A DNA stretch of 55,068 nucleotides from NCBI GenBank assembly GCA_001298575.1, contig LJCV01000261.1, forward strand, positions 1 to 55,068, given 5' to 3'. Origin of the DNA: Actinobacteria bacterium OK074. Lineage in GTDB: Bacteria; Actinomycetota; Actinomycetes; Streptomycetales; Streptomycetaceae. This document shows positions 25,061 to 34,491 of the stretch, piece after piece. The notes beneath the pieces were generated by a model, which worked only from the letters and a program-made list of their open reading frames with translations, did no database searches and was not told the DNA's origin. Positions within the stretch are counted from its first letter, which is position 1, and each line of letters opens with the position of its first letter. The position numbers were made by a program, and so were the translations under genes.

Positions 25061-28000
25061 CGGCTGGAGGAGACGGTGGCGGGGCTCGCGGACATCTGGC
25101 CGCTGTCGCCGCTCCAGGAAGGCATCCTCTTCCACGCCACGTTCGACGACGGCGCGCCGGACGTCTACCAGAGCCAGCGGGTGCTCGCCGTGGACGGGCC
25201 GTTGGACGCGGCCCGGCTGCGCGCGGCGTGGCAGGCGGTGCTGGTGCGGCACGAGGCGCTGCGGGCGAGTTTCCACCGGCTCGGCACGGGCGATGCCGTA
25301 CAGGTCGTGGCGCGGGACGTCGAACTGCCGTGGCGCGAGGCTGACTTGTCGGATCGTACGGAGGCCGGCGCGCTCGTCGAGGCGGAGCGGCTGGCCGCGG
25401 CCGAGGCGGCGGAACGGATCGACCTGGCGGTGGCGCCGCTGCTGCGGCTGCTGCTGATCCGGCTCGGTGCGGACCGGCACCGGCTGGTGGTCACCAGCCA
25501 CCACATCGTGGCGGACGGCTGGTCGACGCCGATCCTGCTCAACGAGGTGTCCGAGGCGTACGCGGCCTCCGGCGCGCCGTCCCTGCCGGGGCGTACGGCC
25601 TCGTACGCGGACTATCTGACGTGGCTGGACCGGCAGGACAAGGAGGCGGCGCGGGACGCCTGGCGGGTGGAGCTGGCCGGGGCCGACGAACCGACCCTGG
25701 TGGCACCGGCGGACCTGAGCGGAGCCCTCGTCCTGCCCGAGGAGCGTTCGGTGCGGCTGTCGCGGCGGGCGACGCGCGCGGTGACCGAACTGGCCCGGGC
25801 GCAGGGGCTGACGGTGAACACAGTGGTGCAGGGCGCGTGGGCGCTGGTCCTCGCGCGGCTCGCCCGGCGTACGGACGTCGTGTTCGGCACCACCGTGGCG
25901 GGACGGCCGCCGGAGGTGCCCGGGGTCGAATCGATGATCGGGCTGTTCATCAACACGCTGCCGGTGCGGGTACGGCTCGACGCCCGGCAGCCGGTGCTGG
26001 CGATGCTCACCCAACTCCAGCGGCGCCGCACCGCGTTGATGGTGCATCAGCACACCGGGCTGGCGGAGATCCAGGCGGTCGGCGGGGCGGGCGCGGTCTT
26101 CGACACGATCCTGATGTTCGAGAACTATCCGCGGAGCATGCCCGCGCTCCCCGGCCCGGACCGGGCGGGCGCCCGAGTCGCGCTCACCCAGGTGGACAGC
26201 CAGGTCGGGACCCACTATCCGCTGGCCCTCGGCGTCGTACCGGAGGAGCGCCTGGAGGTCCGGGTCGCCTACCGGCCGGACGTGTTCGACGGGCGGCGGG
26301 CGACCCAGGTGGGCAGGCAGCTGCTGCGGGTCCTCGAACAGCTCGCGGCCGACCCGGCCCTGCGGGTGGGCGACGTCGACGTACTGGAGGCGGCCGACCG
26401 CTCCTCCGTGGTCGAGCGGTGGAACGCCACCGACCGGCCGGTGCCCACCGGGACGCTGGCCGAACTGTTCGAGGCGCAGGCGCGGCGCTCCCCGGACGCG
26501 GTGGCCGTGATCGCGCACGACCGGCAGTGGTCGTACGCGGAACTCGGCCGGAGCGCCGATCGCGTGGCGCACGAGCTGCTGACGCGCGGGGTGCGCCGCG
26601 GCGACCTGGTCGGCGTGGTGATGGAACGCTCGGCGGACGTGGTCGCCGTCCTGCTGGGCGTGGCCAAGGCGGGAGCGGGCTTCGTACCGGTGGACCCGGC
26701 GTATCCCGCGGAGCGGATCGGGCACGTGCTCGCCGACGCCGGGCCGGCGCTCGTGGTGTGCACACCCACGACCGTGCCGGTGGTCCCGGCGGGAGTGGCC
26801 CGCTGGGTGTACGGCGACCGTGGGACGGTCACCGTGCTCACCGGCCGGACGCCCCGGCCCGCGGACGCCGGGAGCCGGGTGACGGACCCGGCGTACGTGA
26901 TCTACACGTCCGGGTCGACGGGCACGCCGAAGGGCGTCGTCGTCACCCACGGCGGCATCGGCAACCTGGCGACCGGCCAGATCGAACGGTTCGCCGTACG
27001 GGCGGACTCGCGCGTCCTGCAACTGGCCTCGTGGAGCTTCGACGCCGCCGTCTCCGAGATGTGCATGGCGCTGCTGTCGGGCGCCGCGCTGGTGGTGGTC
27101 GACGGCGACCGGCTGCCCCCGCACGGTTCGCTCGCCGAGGTCGCCGCCGAGTTCGGCGTGACGCACCTGACGGTGCCGCCGTCGGTCCTCGCGACGGTGG
27201 ACACGCTGCCGGACGCCGTCGAGACGCTGGTGGTGGCGGGCGAGGACTGCCCGCCGTGGCTGGCGGAGCGCTGGTCCGGCCGCCGCCTCGTCAACGCGTA
27301 CGGCCCGACGGAGGTCACCGTCTGCGCCGCCATGAGCGAGCCGCTGCGGCCGGCCGGGGACGGGCCGCTGCCGGTGGGGCCGGTGCCGGTGGGCCGCCCC
27401 CTCGTCAACACCCGGGCCTACGTCCTCGACGACTTCCTGAAACCGGTCGCCCCCGGAACCGTGGGCGAACTGTACGTGGTGGGCCCCGGCCTGGCCCGCG
27501 GCTACCTGCACCGGCCGCGGCTGACGGCGGAACGGTTCGTGGCCAGTCCGTTCCGCGGACCGGGCGACGCGGGCCGGATGTACCGGACGGGCGACCTGGT
27601 GCGGTGGTCTGCCGGGGGCGAGTTGTTGTTCGTGGGGCGGGCGGACGAGCAGGTCAAAGTCCGTGGTTTCCGCGTGGAGTTGGGTGAGGTGGAGGCGGTC
27701 CTCGCCGGGCACGCGTCCGTCAGCCAGGCGGTGGTGGTCGCCCGGCGGGACGGTCCCGGCGACAAGCGGCTGATCGGCTACGTCGTGCCCGAGGGGGAAG
27801 TGGACGTCGACGCCCGGGAGTTGCGCGCGTACGCGGCGGACCGGTTGCCGGAGTACATGGTCCCGGCGGCGGTCCTGGTCCTGGACGCGCTGCCGTTGAC
27901 GGTGAACGGGAAGGTGGACCGGGCTGCCCTGCCCGCGCCCGACTTCGCGGCCCGGGTGTCCGGGCGTGAGCCGCGTACGGACACCGAGGCGACGCTGTGC

Positions 28001-31000
28001 GGACTGTTCGCCGAAGTCCTCGGCCTGGAACGGGTCGGCGCGGAGGACGGCTTCTTCGAACTGGGCGGCGACTCGATCAGCTCCATGCAACTGGCGTCCC
28101 GCGCACGCGGCGCGGGCCTGGTGGTGACACCCCGTCAGGTCTTCGAGGAGAAGACCCCCGAGCGCCTCGCCCTGGTCGCGACCGAGGTCGGGGAGGAGGC
28201 CGCGCCGGACGACGTCGGGGTGGGGGAGGTCCCCTGGACGCCGGTGATGCGGACCTTCGGCGACCGCGTCACGAGTGCGGCGTTCGCCCAGTGGGTCACC
28301 CTTGGCGCCCCGGCCGGGCTCGGCCTTGAGGTGCTGGCGGGCGGGCTGGGTGCCGTACTCGACGCGCACGACATGTTGCGCGCCCGTACGGTCCCCGGTG
28401 AGCCGAGGCTGATCGTCGGCGAGCGGGGGTCGGTGGACGCTTCGGCGCTGGTGTCCCGCGTCGAAGCGGCGGCAGGTGAGGTGAGCGAGGTCGCTGAGCG
28501 GGCGGCGCGGGAGGCTGCGGGGCGGCTGGATCCGGCCTCCGGGGTGATGGTTCAGGCGGTGTGGGTGGACGCCGGTGTCGGTCGGGTGGGTCAACTGGTG
28601 GTTGTGGTCCATCACTTGGTGGTGGATGGGGTGTCGTGGCGGGTGTTGGTGCCGGATCTGCAAGGTGCTTGTGAGGCGGTGGCGGCGGGGCATGTCCCCG
28701 TACTGGATGCGGTGGGGACGTCGTTCCGGCGGTGGTCGGGGGTGTTGGCTGCGGAGGCGGCCGGTGAGCGGCGGGTCGCGGAGTTGGGGGACTGGCTTGC
28801 GTTGTTGGGTGAGGGTCAATTCCCTCTGGGGCAGCGGGAGTTGGATCCGGCGCTGGACACCGTACGCACCCTGCGCCGCCAGTCCTGGGTGGTACCTCCG
28901 GAGCGGGCTGCCGCGCTGGTGGGCCGGACCCCGACGGCGTTCCACTGCGGTGTGGACGATGTGCTGCTGGCCGCGCTGGTGGGCGCGGTCGCGCACTGGC
29001 GGCCCGATGCTGCCTCCGGGGTGCTGGTGGACATCGAAGGGCATGGGCGTGAGCCGCTCGGGGGCGTTGAACTGTCCCGTACGGTGGGCTGGTTCACGAG
29101 CGCGCACCCGGTACGGCTGGATGCGACCGGGATGGAGCTGTCCCAGGTTCTCGCGGGCGGCCCTGTTGCCGGTCGGCTGCTGAAGGCGGTGAAGGAGCAG
29201 GCGCGGGCGGTGCCGGGCGACGGGCTCGGCTACGAACTCCTGCGCCACCTCAACCCCGAGACCGGCCCGGTGCTCAAGGCCGCGCCGACCCCGCAGATCG
29301 GCTTCAACTACATGGGCCGGTTCACCAGCGGCGGAACCACCGGCACCGGCACCAGTACAGACACCGGCACCGGCCAAGCCGAGGCCGCCCCCTGGCAGAT
29401 GGCGGGCCCGACCGCGATCGGCGGCTCGGTCGACCCCGACATGCCCGTCACCCACCTCCTCGAAGTGGGGGCGGCCGTGCGGGACACCCCGGACGGCCCC
29501 GAGTTGACGCTCACCCTGAGCTGGCCCGGACAGCTCCTGGAGGACGCCGACGCGGAGCGGCTCGGCCGGACCTGGGCGGAGATGCTCGGCGGACTGGCCG
29601 TACACACCGCCGCCTCCGGCTCCGGCGGGCACACCCCCTCCGACTTCCCGCTCCTCGACGGCGTGCTGACCCAGGACGGCGTGGCGGAGCTGGAGGAGAC
29701 GGTGACGGGGCTCGCGGACATCTGGCCGCTGTCGCCGTTGCAGGAAGGCATGCTCTTCCACGCCACCTACGACGACGCCGCGCCGGACGTCTACGAGGGC
29801 CAGCGGGCGCTGGCCCTGGACGGGCCGCTGGACGCCGCCCGGCTGCGCGCGGCGTGGGAGACGGTGGTGCGCAGGCACCCGATCCTGCGGGCGAGTTTCC
29901 ACCGGCTGGCCTCGGGCGATGCCGTGCAGGTCGTGGCGCGGAACGTCGAACTGCCGTGGCGCGAGGCCGACTTGTCGGATCGTACGGAGGCCGAGGCGCT
30001 CGTCGAGGCGGAGCGGCTGGCCGCGGTCGAGGCGGCGGAGCGGATCGACGTGACGCGGGCGCCGCTGCTGCGGCTGTTGCTGATCCGGCTCGGTGCGGAG
30101 CGGCACCACCTGGTCATCACCAGCCACCACATCACGATGGACGGCTGGTCCCTGCCGGTCCTGGTCGGGGACCTCTCCGCGGCGTACGAGGCGCACGCCG
30201 CCGGCCGCGACGAACGGGATCTCCCGGCGGTGACGTCCTACCGGGAGTACCTGGCGTGGCTTAATCGGCAGGACAAGGAGGTCGCGCGGGACGCCTGGCG
30301 GGCGGAGCTGGCCGGTCTCGACGAGCCGACGCTGGTCGTCCCGGCGGAGACGGTACGGGTGCCGGTGGTGCCGGACCGGATCCGGTTCACGTTCTCCCGG
30401 GACCTGTCGCGTGGCATCGCGGGACTGGCGCGCGGCCACGGCCTGACGGTGAACACGGTCGTGCAGGGCGCGTGGGCACTGCTCCTGGCCCGCCTCGCCC
30501 GGCGTACGGACGTGGTGTTCGGCGCCACCGTGGCGGGACGGCCGCCGGACCTGCCCGGCGCGGAGTCGGCGATCGGCCTGTTCATCAACACCCTGCCGGT
30601 GCGCGTGTCTTTGACGCCCGGACAGCCGGTCGTCGAGATGCTCGCCGAACTCCAGCGCCGCCAGGTCTCCCTGATGGCCCATCAGCACATGGGGCTGTCC
30701 GAGATCCACCAACTCGCCGGGCAGGGCGGGGTCTTCGACACGCTCGTGGTCTACGAGAACTACCCCCGCCCGCCCGAGGGCGGCTCGGCCCCCGGCTCCC
30801 TCCGCATCCGCCCCGCCGGGCACCCGCAGGACATGGGCCACTACCCGCTGACCTTCGTCGTGTCGCCGGGCGAGCGCATGCAGGGCGACTTCGTCTTCCG
30901 GCCGGACGTGTACGACCGCGCCCGGGCCGAGGGCATGGTCGCCTCGCTGGTACGGATCCTGGAGCAACTGGTCGCCGACCCGTCGGCGCCCCTGGGCCGG

Positions 31001-34000
31001 GTGACCGTCGTCGACACCGCCGTCCGCGACCGCGTCGTGGAGCGGTGGAACCGGACGCGGGAGCCGGCCACCGGTGCGGTACCGCTGCCCGAGTTGTTCG
31101 GGCGGCAGGTGGTGCGGTCGCCCGCGGCGGTCGCGCTGGTGTCGGGCGAACAGGCGCTGTCGTACCGGGAGTTGGCGGACGGAGCCGGGCGTCTCGCGCG
31201 GTATCTGACGCGGCTCGGGGTCGGCCCGGAGCAGCGGGTGGCCGTCGTCGGGGAGCGGTCGGCGACGACGGTGGCGGCGCTGCTCGCGGTGTCGCTGGCG
31301 GGCGGTGTGTTCGTCCCGGTGGACGCCGGATACCCGGCGGAGCGGATCGCGTACATGCTGGCCGACGCGGCTCCGGCGGTCGTGGTGTGCACGCGGCGGT
31401 CGCGGGACGCGGTACCCGCCGGGTTCCCGGGCCGCGTCGTGGTGACGGACGCCCCGGGGGTGGCGGACGAGGTACGGCGGTGTGCGGGCGGCCCGGTGCG
31501 GGACGGGGAGCGGTCGGCGCCGCTGTCGGCGGCCAACGCCGCGTACGTGATCTACACCTCGGGGTCGACGGGGACGCCCAAGGGTGTCGTGGTCACCCAC
31601 GCGGGGCTGGGGAACCTCGCGCGGGCGCAGATCGACCGCTTCGGGGTGCGGGCGGACTCGCGGGTGCTCCAGTTCGCGTCGCTGAGCTTCGACGCGGCGG
31701 TCTCCGAGCTGTGCATGGCGCTGCTGTCGGGCGCCGCGCTGGTGGTGGCGGGCCCCGACGGCCTGCCGCCCCGGGTGTCGCTGGAGGAGGCCGTGCGCCG
31801 GGCGCGGGCGAGCCATGTGACCGTGCCGCCGAGCGCCCTCGCGGCCGAGGAGGAGCTCCCGGACACGCTGGAGACGGTGGTGGTGGCGGGCGAGGCATGC
31901 CCGCCCGGGCTCGTGGACCGGTGGTCGGCGGGGCGGCGGATGGTGAACGCGTACGGGCCCACGGAGACGACGGTGTGCGCGGCGATGAGCGAGCCGCTGT
32001 CGCCGGGCGCGGACGTGGTGCCGCTGGGCCGCCCGATGGCGAACGTACGGGTGTTCGTCCTGGACGAGTTCCTGTTGCCCGTACCGCCCGGCGTGGCCGG
32101 TGAGCTGTACGTCGCGGGGGCCGGGCTGGCACGCGGATACCTGGAGCGGGCGGGGCTGTCCGCGGGGCGGTTCGTGGCCTGCCCGTTCGGGGCGGGGGAG
32201 CGGATGTACCGCACCGGGGACGTGGTGCGGTGGACGGGTGGGGACGGGGGCGGTGACGAGGGCGGTGGCGGGGGCGAGTTGCTGTTCGTCGGTCGTGCCG
32301 ACGACCAGGTCAAGGTCCGCGGTCACCGGATCGAACCCGGAGAGATCGAGGCGGTCCTGACCGGGCATCCGGACGTCACCCACGCCGTGGTCGTCGCCCA
32401 CCGGGACCGCCCCGACGACAACCGCCTGGTCGCGTACGTCGTCACGGACACCGCACGGCGGACCGATGCTGAGGAGGCCGCCAGTGGCGAAGGGGCCGTC
32501 GATGCCGAGCGGGCCGCCGGCACGGTCGCCGCGCTCCCCGCCTACCTCCGCGAGCGGCTGCCGGAGCACATGGTGCCGGCGGTGTTCGTGCCGCTCGGCC
32601 GGCTGCCGCTGACCCCCAACGGCAAGGTGGACCGGGCCGCGCTGCCCGCGCCCGACTTCGCCGGGCGGGTCACGGGGGGCGGGCCGCGTACGGAGACCGA
32701 ACGGGTCCTGTGCGGGCTGTTCGCCGAGGTGCTGCGGCTGGAGCGGGTCGGCGTCGCGGACAGCTTCTTCGAACTGGGCGGCGACTCGATCATGTCCATG
32801 CAGCTCGCGTCCCGGGCACGCAGGGCGGGGCTGCTGCTGACGTCACGGCAGGTCTTCGAGGAGAAGACCCCCGAGCGACTCGCGGAGGTCGCGGAGGTCG
32901 CCGAGCCCGAGACCGCCGTCGTCGACATCGGGGTGGGGGAGGTGTCCTGGACGCCGGTGATGCGGGCGCTGGGTGAGCGGGCCGCCCGCCCAGGGTTCGC
33001 GCAGTGGGTCGTGGCCGGCGCCCCGCCCGGGCTCGGCCTGGAGACGCTGGCGGCCGGGCTGGGCACCGTCCTGGACACGCACGACATGCTGCGCGCCCGC
33101 ACGGTCCCCGGTGAGCCGAGGCTGATCGTCGGCGAGCGGGGGTCGGTGGCCGCCGCGAGCGCGGTCGTACGCGTGGACGCGGCGGACGCGGCGGACGACG
33201 CCCTGGACGAGGTCGCGGGACGGGCGGCGCGCGCGGCCGTGGAGCGCCTGGACCCGGCGGCCGGAGTGATGGCGCAGGCCGTGTGGGTCGACGCGGGAGC
33301 AGGGCGCACGGGCCGCGTCGTGCTCGTGGCGCACCACCTGGTGGTGGACGGGGTGTCCTGGCGGATCCTGCTCCCCGACCTCCGGGCCGCCTGCGAGGCG
33401 GCGGCCGTCGGGCGCGCACCCGAGCCGGAGCCGGTGGGCACCTCGTTCCGGCGCTGGGCGGAACTGCTGGCCGCGCAGGCGGCCGACGAACGGCGGGTCG
33501 CGGAACTGGACGACTGGACCGCGCTCCTGGGCGAGCCGCGACCGCCGCTGGGACGGCGGGAGTTGGACCCCGAGGTCGACACCGTGCGCACCCTGCGGCA
33601 CCGGACGTGGGTCGTGCCGCCGGAGCAGGCCGCCACCCTGGTGGGCCGGACCCCGGGCGCCTTCCACTGCGGCGTCGACGACGTGCTCCTCGCCACCCTG
33701 GCGGGCGCGGTCGCGCACTGGCGCCCGGGCCTCGCGGCCGGACTCCTGGTCGACGTCGAGGGGCACGGCCGCGAGCCCTTGGAGGGCGCCGATCTGCTGC
33801 GCACGGTCGGCTGGTTCACCAGCGTGCGCCCGGTCAGGCTGGAGGTGACCGGCGTCGACCTGGACGCCGCTAGGAGGGGCGGCCGGGCTGCCGGTAGCTT
33901 GGTGAAAGCCGTCAAGGAGCAGGCCCGGGCGGTGCCCGGCGACGGCCTCGGCCACGAACTGTTGCGTCATCTCAACCCCGTGACGGGTCCGGTCCTGGCC

Positions 34001-34408
34001 GCCGCGCCGACCCCGCAGATCGGCTTCAACTACCTGGGCCGGTTCGCCGCCGGCGGCGAGGCCGGCACCGGTCCGGTCGGGCCGTGGCAGCCGGCCGGGG
34101 AGAGCGCGATCGGCGGTTCGGTCGACCCGGGCATGCCCGCCACCCACGCCGTGGACGCGGGCGCGGTGGTCCGGGACACCGCCGACGGACCCGAGTTGAC
34201 GATCACCCTGAGCTGGACGAGTCGGCTGCTGGAGGAGGCCGACGCGACCCGGCTCGGCGAGACCTGGCTGACCATGCTGGACGGACTGGCCGCCCACACC
34301 GCCGATCCCACGGCGGGCGGACACACTCCGTCCGACTTCCACCTCCTCAACCTCGCACAACACCAGATCGAGGAACTCGAAGCCGGATTCGCGGGCGAAC
34401 AGCCGTAA
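20417..34408 (+). CDS. NRPS2: three C-A-T-E modules (predicted D-Hpg, D-Tyr, D-Tyr)
   Basis: 4663 residues. Module 2 spans ~1-1545, module 3 ~1550-3090 and module 4 ~3095-4663, each C-A-T-E. All C domains have HHxxxDG (second His at 145, 1696, 3238), and all carrier serines are present (1001, 2553, 4124). The E domains all have HHLVVDGVSW (1185, 2733, 4307). Pocket codes are DVFHLGLLCK, DASTVAAVCK and DASTVAAVCK. A142-nt pyrimidine-rich spacer without a visible hairpin separates it from NRPS1. A TTA codon (Leu774, 22736-22738) lies inside the A domain of module 2, where module 1 has TTG. The A domains of modules 1 and 2 are almost identical in DNA and differ in codon use from the rest of the gene. 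Confidence 0.95.
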   Translation: MTRSLVEDVWPLSPLQEGLLFHAAFDDQGPDVYQGQRTLELAGPLDAGRLRTSWEALLARHGALRASFRGRKSGEAVQVIAREATLPWRMEDVSGLAEADALAEAERLSARERSERFDLAVAPLLRLLLIRLGKDRHHLVITSHHVVMDGWSMAVLFNELPAVYAAGGDTRGLPRTTSYRDYLVWLGRQDKETARTAWRAELAGADEPTLVAPADPARTPVAPESLITRLSAELTHGLTQLARGQGLTVNTVIQGAWALLLARLAGRTDVVFGATVAGRPAELPGVESMVGLFINTLPVRVNLDGGQSVAEMLTRLQQRQAALMAHQHLGLSEVQKAAGPGAVFDTIVIYENYPRPPQEEPAPDTFAMRPLGEAEAAHYPLTLVVAPEGERMAVKLDHRPDLFDHTAAQSVVERLVRVLEQVVADPGMLVGRIDLLDGLDGVERELVVEGWNATAVPVAGVSVPELFAGQVERSPGVVAVVDGERALTYGELAGEAGRFAVYLRGLGVGRGDRVAVVMERSADLLVVLLGVWLAGAAYVPVDVEYPVERVGLLLADSGPVAVVCTESTRGVVSGGTAVRLVVLDDAGVVAEIAGCRADGFGVPVGSGDLAYVMYTSGSTGVPKGVAVPHGSVAGLVGDRGWSVGAGDAVLMHAPHAFDVSLFEVWVALVSGGRVVVAEPGVVDAGRIREAVASGVTAVHVTAGLFRVLAEESPECFGGLREVLTGGDVVPVGSVERVREACPEVSVRHLYGPTEITLCATWHVLVPGATGGPVLPIGRPLSNRQVYVLDAFLRPVPAGVVGELYVAGSGLARGYLRRPGLTAERFVACPFVGGGRMYRTGDLARWSAEGELLFVGRADEQVKVRGFRVELGEVEAVLAGHVSVSQAVVVARQDGPGDKRLIGYVVPEKEEDADPQEIRAYVAAQLPEYMVPAAVVVLDALPLTVNGKVDRAALPAPDFAERVTGREPRTAVERVLCDVFAGVLGLERVGVEDGFFELGGDSISSMQLASRARRAGLVVTPRQVFEEKTPERLAVVAEVVGKAATTHDVGVGEVPWTPVMRALGERAARPGFAQWVILGAPAGLGLETLAGGLSAVLDAHDMLRARTVPGEPKLIVGERGSVDVARLVVRVDADADSSPADLDETAGRAAQEAVKRLDPGSGVMVQAVWVDAGPGRVGRLVFVVHHLVVDGVSWRVLVPDLQGACEAVAAGHVPVLDAVGTSFRRWAQVLAVEAAGERRVAELGDWLALLGEGQLPLGRRELDPALDTVRTLRSQSWVVPPEQAATLLARTPNAFHCGVDDVLLAALAGAVAHWQPHAAPGLLVDVEGHGREPLGGVDLSRTVGWFTSAHPVRLDVAGAELSQVVAGGPAAGRLLKAVKEQARAVPGDGLGYELLRHLNPETGPALRAAPTPQIGFNYMGRFTSGGTATTSTGTSTSTSTGTGTGQPKAAPWQLAGHTAIGGSVDPATPLPHALEANVTVLDTPDGPELTLTLSWPGQLLEDADAERLGRTWAEMLGGLAVHTAAPGSGGHTPSDFPLLDGVLTQGGVERLEETVAGLADIWPLSPLQEGILFHATFDDGAPDVYQSQRVLAVDGPLDAARLRAAWQAVLVRHEALRASFHRLGTGDAVQVVARDVELPWREADLSDRTEAGALVEAERLAAAEAAERIDLAVAPLLRLLLIRLGADRHRLVVTSHHIVADGWSTPILLNEVSEAYAASGAPSLPGRTASYADYLTWLDRQDKEAARDAWRVELAGADEPTLVAPADLSGALVLPEERSVRLSRRATRAVTELARAQGLTVNTVVQGAWALVLARLARRTDVVFGTTVAGRPPEVPGVESMIGLFINTLPVRVRLDARQPVLAMLTQLQRRRTALMVHQHTGLAEIQAVGGAGAVFDTILMFENYPRSMPALPGPDRAGARVALTQVDSQVGTHYPLALGVVPEERLEVRVAYRPDVFDGRRATQVGRQLLRVLEQLAADPALRVGDVDVLEAADRSSVVERWNATDRPVPTGTLAELFEAQARRSPDAVAVIAHDRQWSYAELGRSADRVAHELLTRGVRRGDLVGVVMERSADVVAVLLGVAKAGAGFVPVDPAYPAERIGHVLADAGPALVVCTPTTVPVVPAGVARWVYGDRGTVTVLTGRTPRPADAGSRVTDPAYVIYTSGSTGTPKGVVVTHGGIGNLATGQIERFAVRADSRVLQLASWSFDAAVSEMCMALLSGAALVVVDGDRLPPHGSLAEVAAEFGVTHLTVPPSVLATVDTLPDAVETLVVAGEDCPPWLAERWSGRRLVNAYGPTEVTVCAAMSEPLRPAGDGPLPVGPVPVGRPLVNTRAYVLDDFLKPVAPGTVGELYVVGPGLARGYLHRPRLTAERFVASPFRGPGDAGRMYRTGDLVRWSAGGELLFVGRADEQVKVRGFRVELGEVEAVLAGHASVSQAVVVARRDGPGDKRLIGYVVPEGEVDVDARELRAYAADRLPEYMVPAAVLVLDALPLTVNGKVDRAALPAPDFAARVSGREPRTDTEATLCGLFAEVLGLERVGAEDGFFELGGDSISSMQLASRARGAGLVVTPRQVFEEKTPERLALVATEVGEEAAPDDVGVGEVPWTPVMRTFGDRVTSAAFAQWVTLGAPAGLGLEVLAGGLGAVLDAHDMLRARTVPGEPRLIVGERGSVDASALVSRVEAAAGEVSEVAERAAREAAGRLDPASGVMVQAVWVDAGVGRVGQLVVVVHHLVVDGVSWRVLVPDLQGACEAVAAGHVPVLDAVGTSFRRWSGVLAAEAAGERRVAELGDWLALLGEGQFPLGQRELDPALDTVRTLRRQSWVVPPERAAALVGRTPTAFHCGVDDVLLAALVGAVAHWRPDAASGVLVDIEGHGREPLGGVELSRTVGWFTSAHPVRLDATGMELSQVLAGGPVAGRLLKAVKEQARAVPGDGLGYELLRHLNPETGPVLKAAPTPQIGFNYMGRFTSGGTTGTGTSTDTGTGQAEAAPWQMAGPTAIGGSVDPDMPVTHLLEVGAAVRDTPDGPELTLTLSWPGQLLEDADAERLGRTWAEMLGGLAVHTAASGSGGHTPSDFPLLDGVLTQDGVAELEETVTGLADIWPLSPLQEGMLFHATYDDAAPDVYEGQRALALDGPLDAARLRAAWETVVRRHPILRASFHRLASGDAVQVVARNVELPWREADLSDRTEAEALVEAERLAAVEAAERIDVTRAPLLRLLLIRLGAERHHLVITSHHITMDGWSLPVLVGDLSAAYEAHAAGRDERDLPAVTSYREYLAWLNRQDKEVARDAWRAELAGLDEPTLVVPAETVRVPVVPDRIRFTFSRDLSRGIAGLARGHGLTVNTVVQGAWALLLARLARRTDVVFGATVAGRPPDLPGAESAIGLFINTLPVRVSLTPGQPVVEMLAELQRRQVSLMAHQHMGLSEIHQLAGQGGVFDTLVVYENYPRPPEGGSAPGSLRIRPAGHPQDMGHYPLTFVVSPGERMQGDFVFRPDVYDRARAEGMVASLVRILEQLVADPSAPLGRVTVVDTAVRDRVVERWNRTREPATGAVPLPELFGRQVVRSPAAVALVSGEQALSYRELADGAGRLARYLTRLGVGPEQRVAVVGERSATTVAALLAVSLAGGVFVPVDAGYPAERIAYMLADAAPAVVVCTRRSRDAVPAGFPGRVVVTDAPGVADEVRRCAGGPVRDGERSAPLSAANAAYVIYTSGSTGTPKGVVVTHAGLGNLARAQIDRFGVRADSRVLQFASLSFDAAVSELCMALLSGAALVVAGPDGLPPRVSLEEAVRRARASHVTVPPSALAAEEELPDTLETVVVAGEACPPGLVDRWSAGRRMVNAYGPTETTVCAAMSEPLSPGADVVPLGRPMANVRVFVLDEFLLPVPPGVAGELYVAGAGLARGYLERAGLSAGRFVACPFGAGERMYRTGDVVRWTGGDGGGDEGGGGGELLFVGRADDQVKVRGHRIEPGEIEAVLTGHPDVTHAVVVAHRDRPDDNRLVAYVVTDTARRTDAEEAASGEGAVDAERAAGTVAALPAYLRERLPEHMVPAVFVPLGRLPLTPNGKVDRAALPAPDFAGRVTGGGPRTETERVLCGLFAEVLRLERVGVADSFFELGGDSIMSMQLASRARRAGLLLTSRQVFEEKTPERLAEVAEVAEPETAVVDIGVGEVSWTPVMRALGERAARPGFAQWVVAGAPPGLGLETLAAGLGTVLDTHDMLRARTVPGEPRLIVGERGSVAAASAVVRVDAADAADDALDEVAGRAARAAVERLDPAAGVMAQAVWVDAGAGRTGRVVLVAHHLVVDGVSWRILLPDLRAACEAAAVGRAPEPEPVGTSFRRWAELLAAQAADERRVAELDDWTALLGEPRPPLGRRELDPEVDTVRTLRHRTWVVPPEQAATLVGRTPGAFHCGVDDVLLATLAGAVAHWRPGLAAGLLVDVEGHGREPLEGADLLRTVGWFTSVRPVRLEVTGVDLDAARRGGRAAGSLVKAVKEQARAVPGDGLGHELLRHLNPVTGPVLAAAPTPQIGFNYLGRFAAGGEAGTGPVGPWQPAGESAIGGSVDPGMPATHAVDAGAVVRDTADGPELTITLSWTSRLLEEADATRLGETWLTMLDGLAAHTADPTAGGHTPSDFHLLNLAQHQIEELEAGFAGEQP
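25061..29690 (+). other. Module 3 (C-A-T-E), Tyr-type pocket
   Basis: C domain SHHIVADGWS. The A pocket from FDAAVSEM, THLTVPPS, VVAGED and NAYGPTEVTVC gives D-A-S-T-V-A-A-V-C-K, associated with Tyr or beta-hydroxy-Tyr and one position from Phe-type codes. T Ser2553; E domain complete. Its C-terminal half from ~28560 is nearly identical in DNA to the E domains of modules 1 and 2, although the A domain differs. Confidence 0.82.
29691..34408 (+). other. Module 4 (C-A-T-E), Tyr-type pocket
   Basis: C domain SHHITMDGWS. The A pocket from FDAAVSEL, SHVTVPPS, VVAGEA and NAYGPTETTVC again gives D-A-S-T-V-A-A-V-C-K. There is a Gly-rich insertion in the A domain (GGDGGGDEGGGGGE, ~32240-32280) and a longer A-C-terminal linker (~32440-32530). 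T Ser4124. E domain has AHHLVVDGVSW and high-G+C codons unlike the E domains of modules 1-3. Confidence 0.82.
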
Positions 34409-34456
34409 CCGGCAGGCACCGACCGCCCCGAGCCGGCAGGCACCAACCGCACCGAG
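34409..34456. repeat. 24-bp tandem duplication between NRPS2 and NRPS3
   Basis: Two copies of CCGGCAGGCACCRACCGCMCCGAG (34409-34432, 34433-34456, two mismatches) directly after the NRPS2 stop codon. No function is apparent. Confidence 0.85.
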
Positions 34457-34491
34457 CCGACCGGCCCAAGCCGTTGTGAGGAGACAGAACG

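Noticed and set aside
23774..32569. Very long open frame on the minus strand opposite NRPS2 (also 34030-40092, 40213-44232, 45449-49231)
   Set aside because: These are antisense shadows of high-GC codon structure: Arg/His/Gly/Pro-rich translations, no domains, and they oppose clear NRPS or P450 genes.
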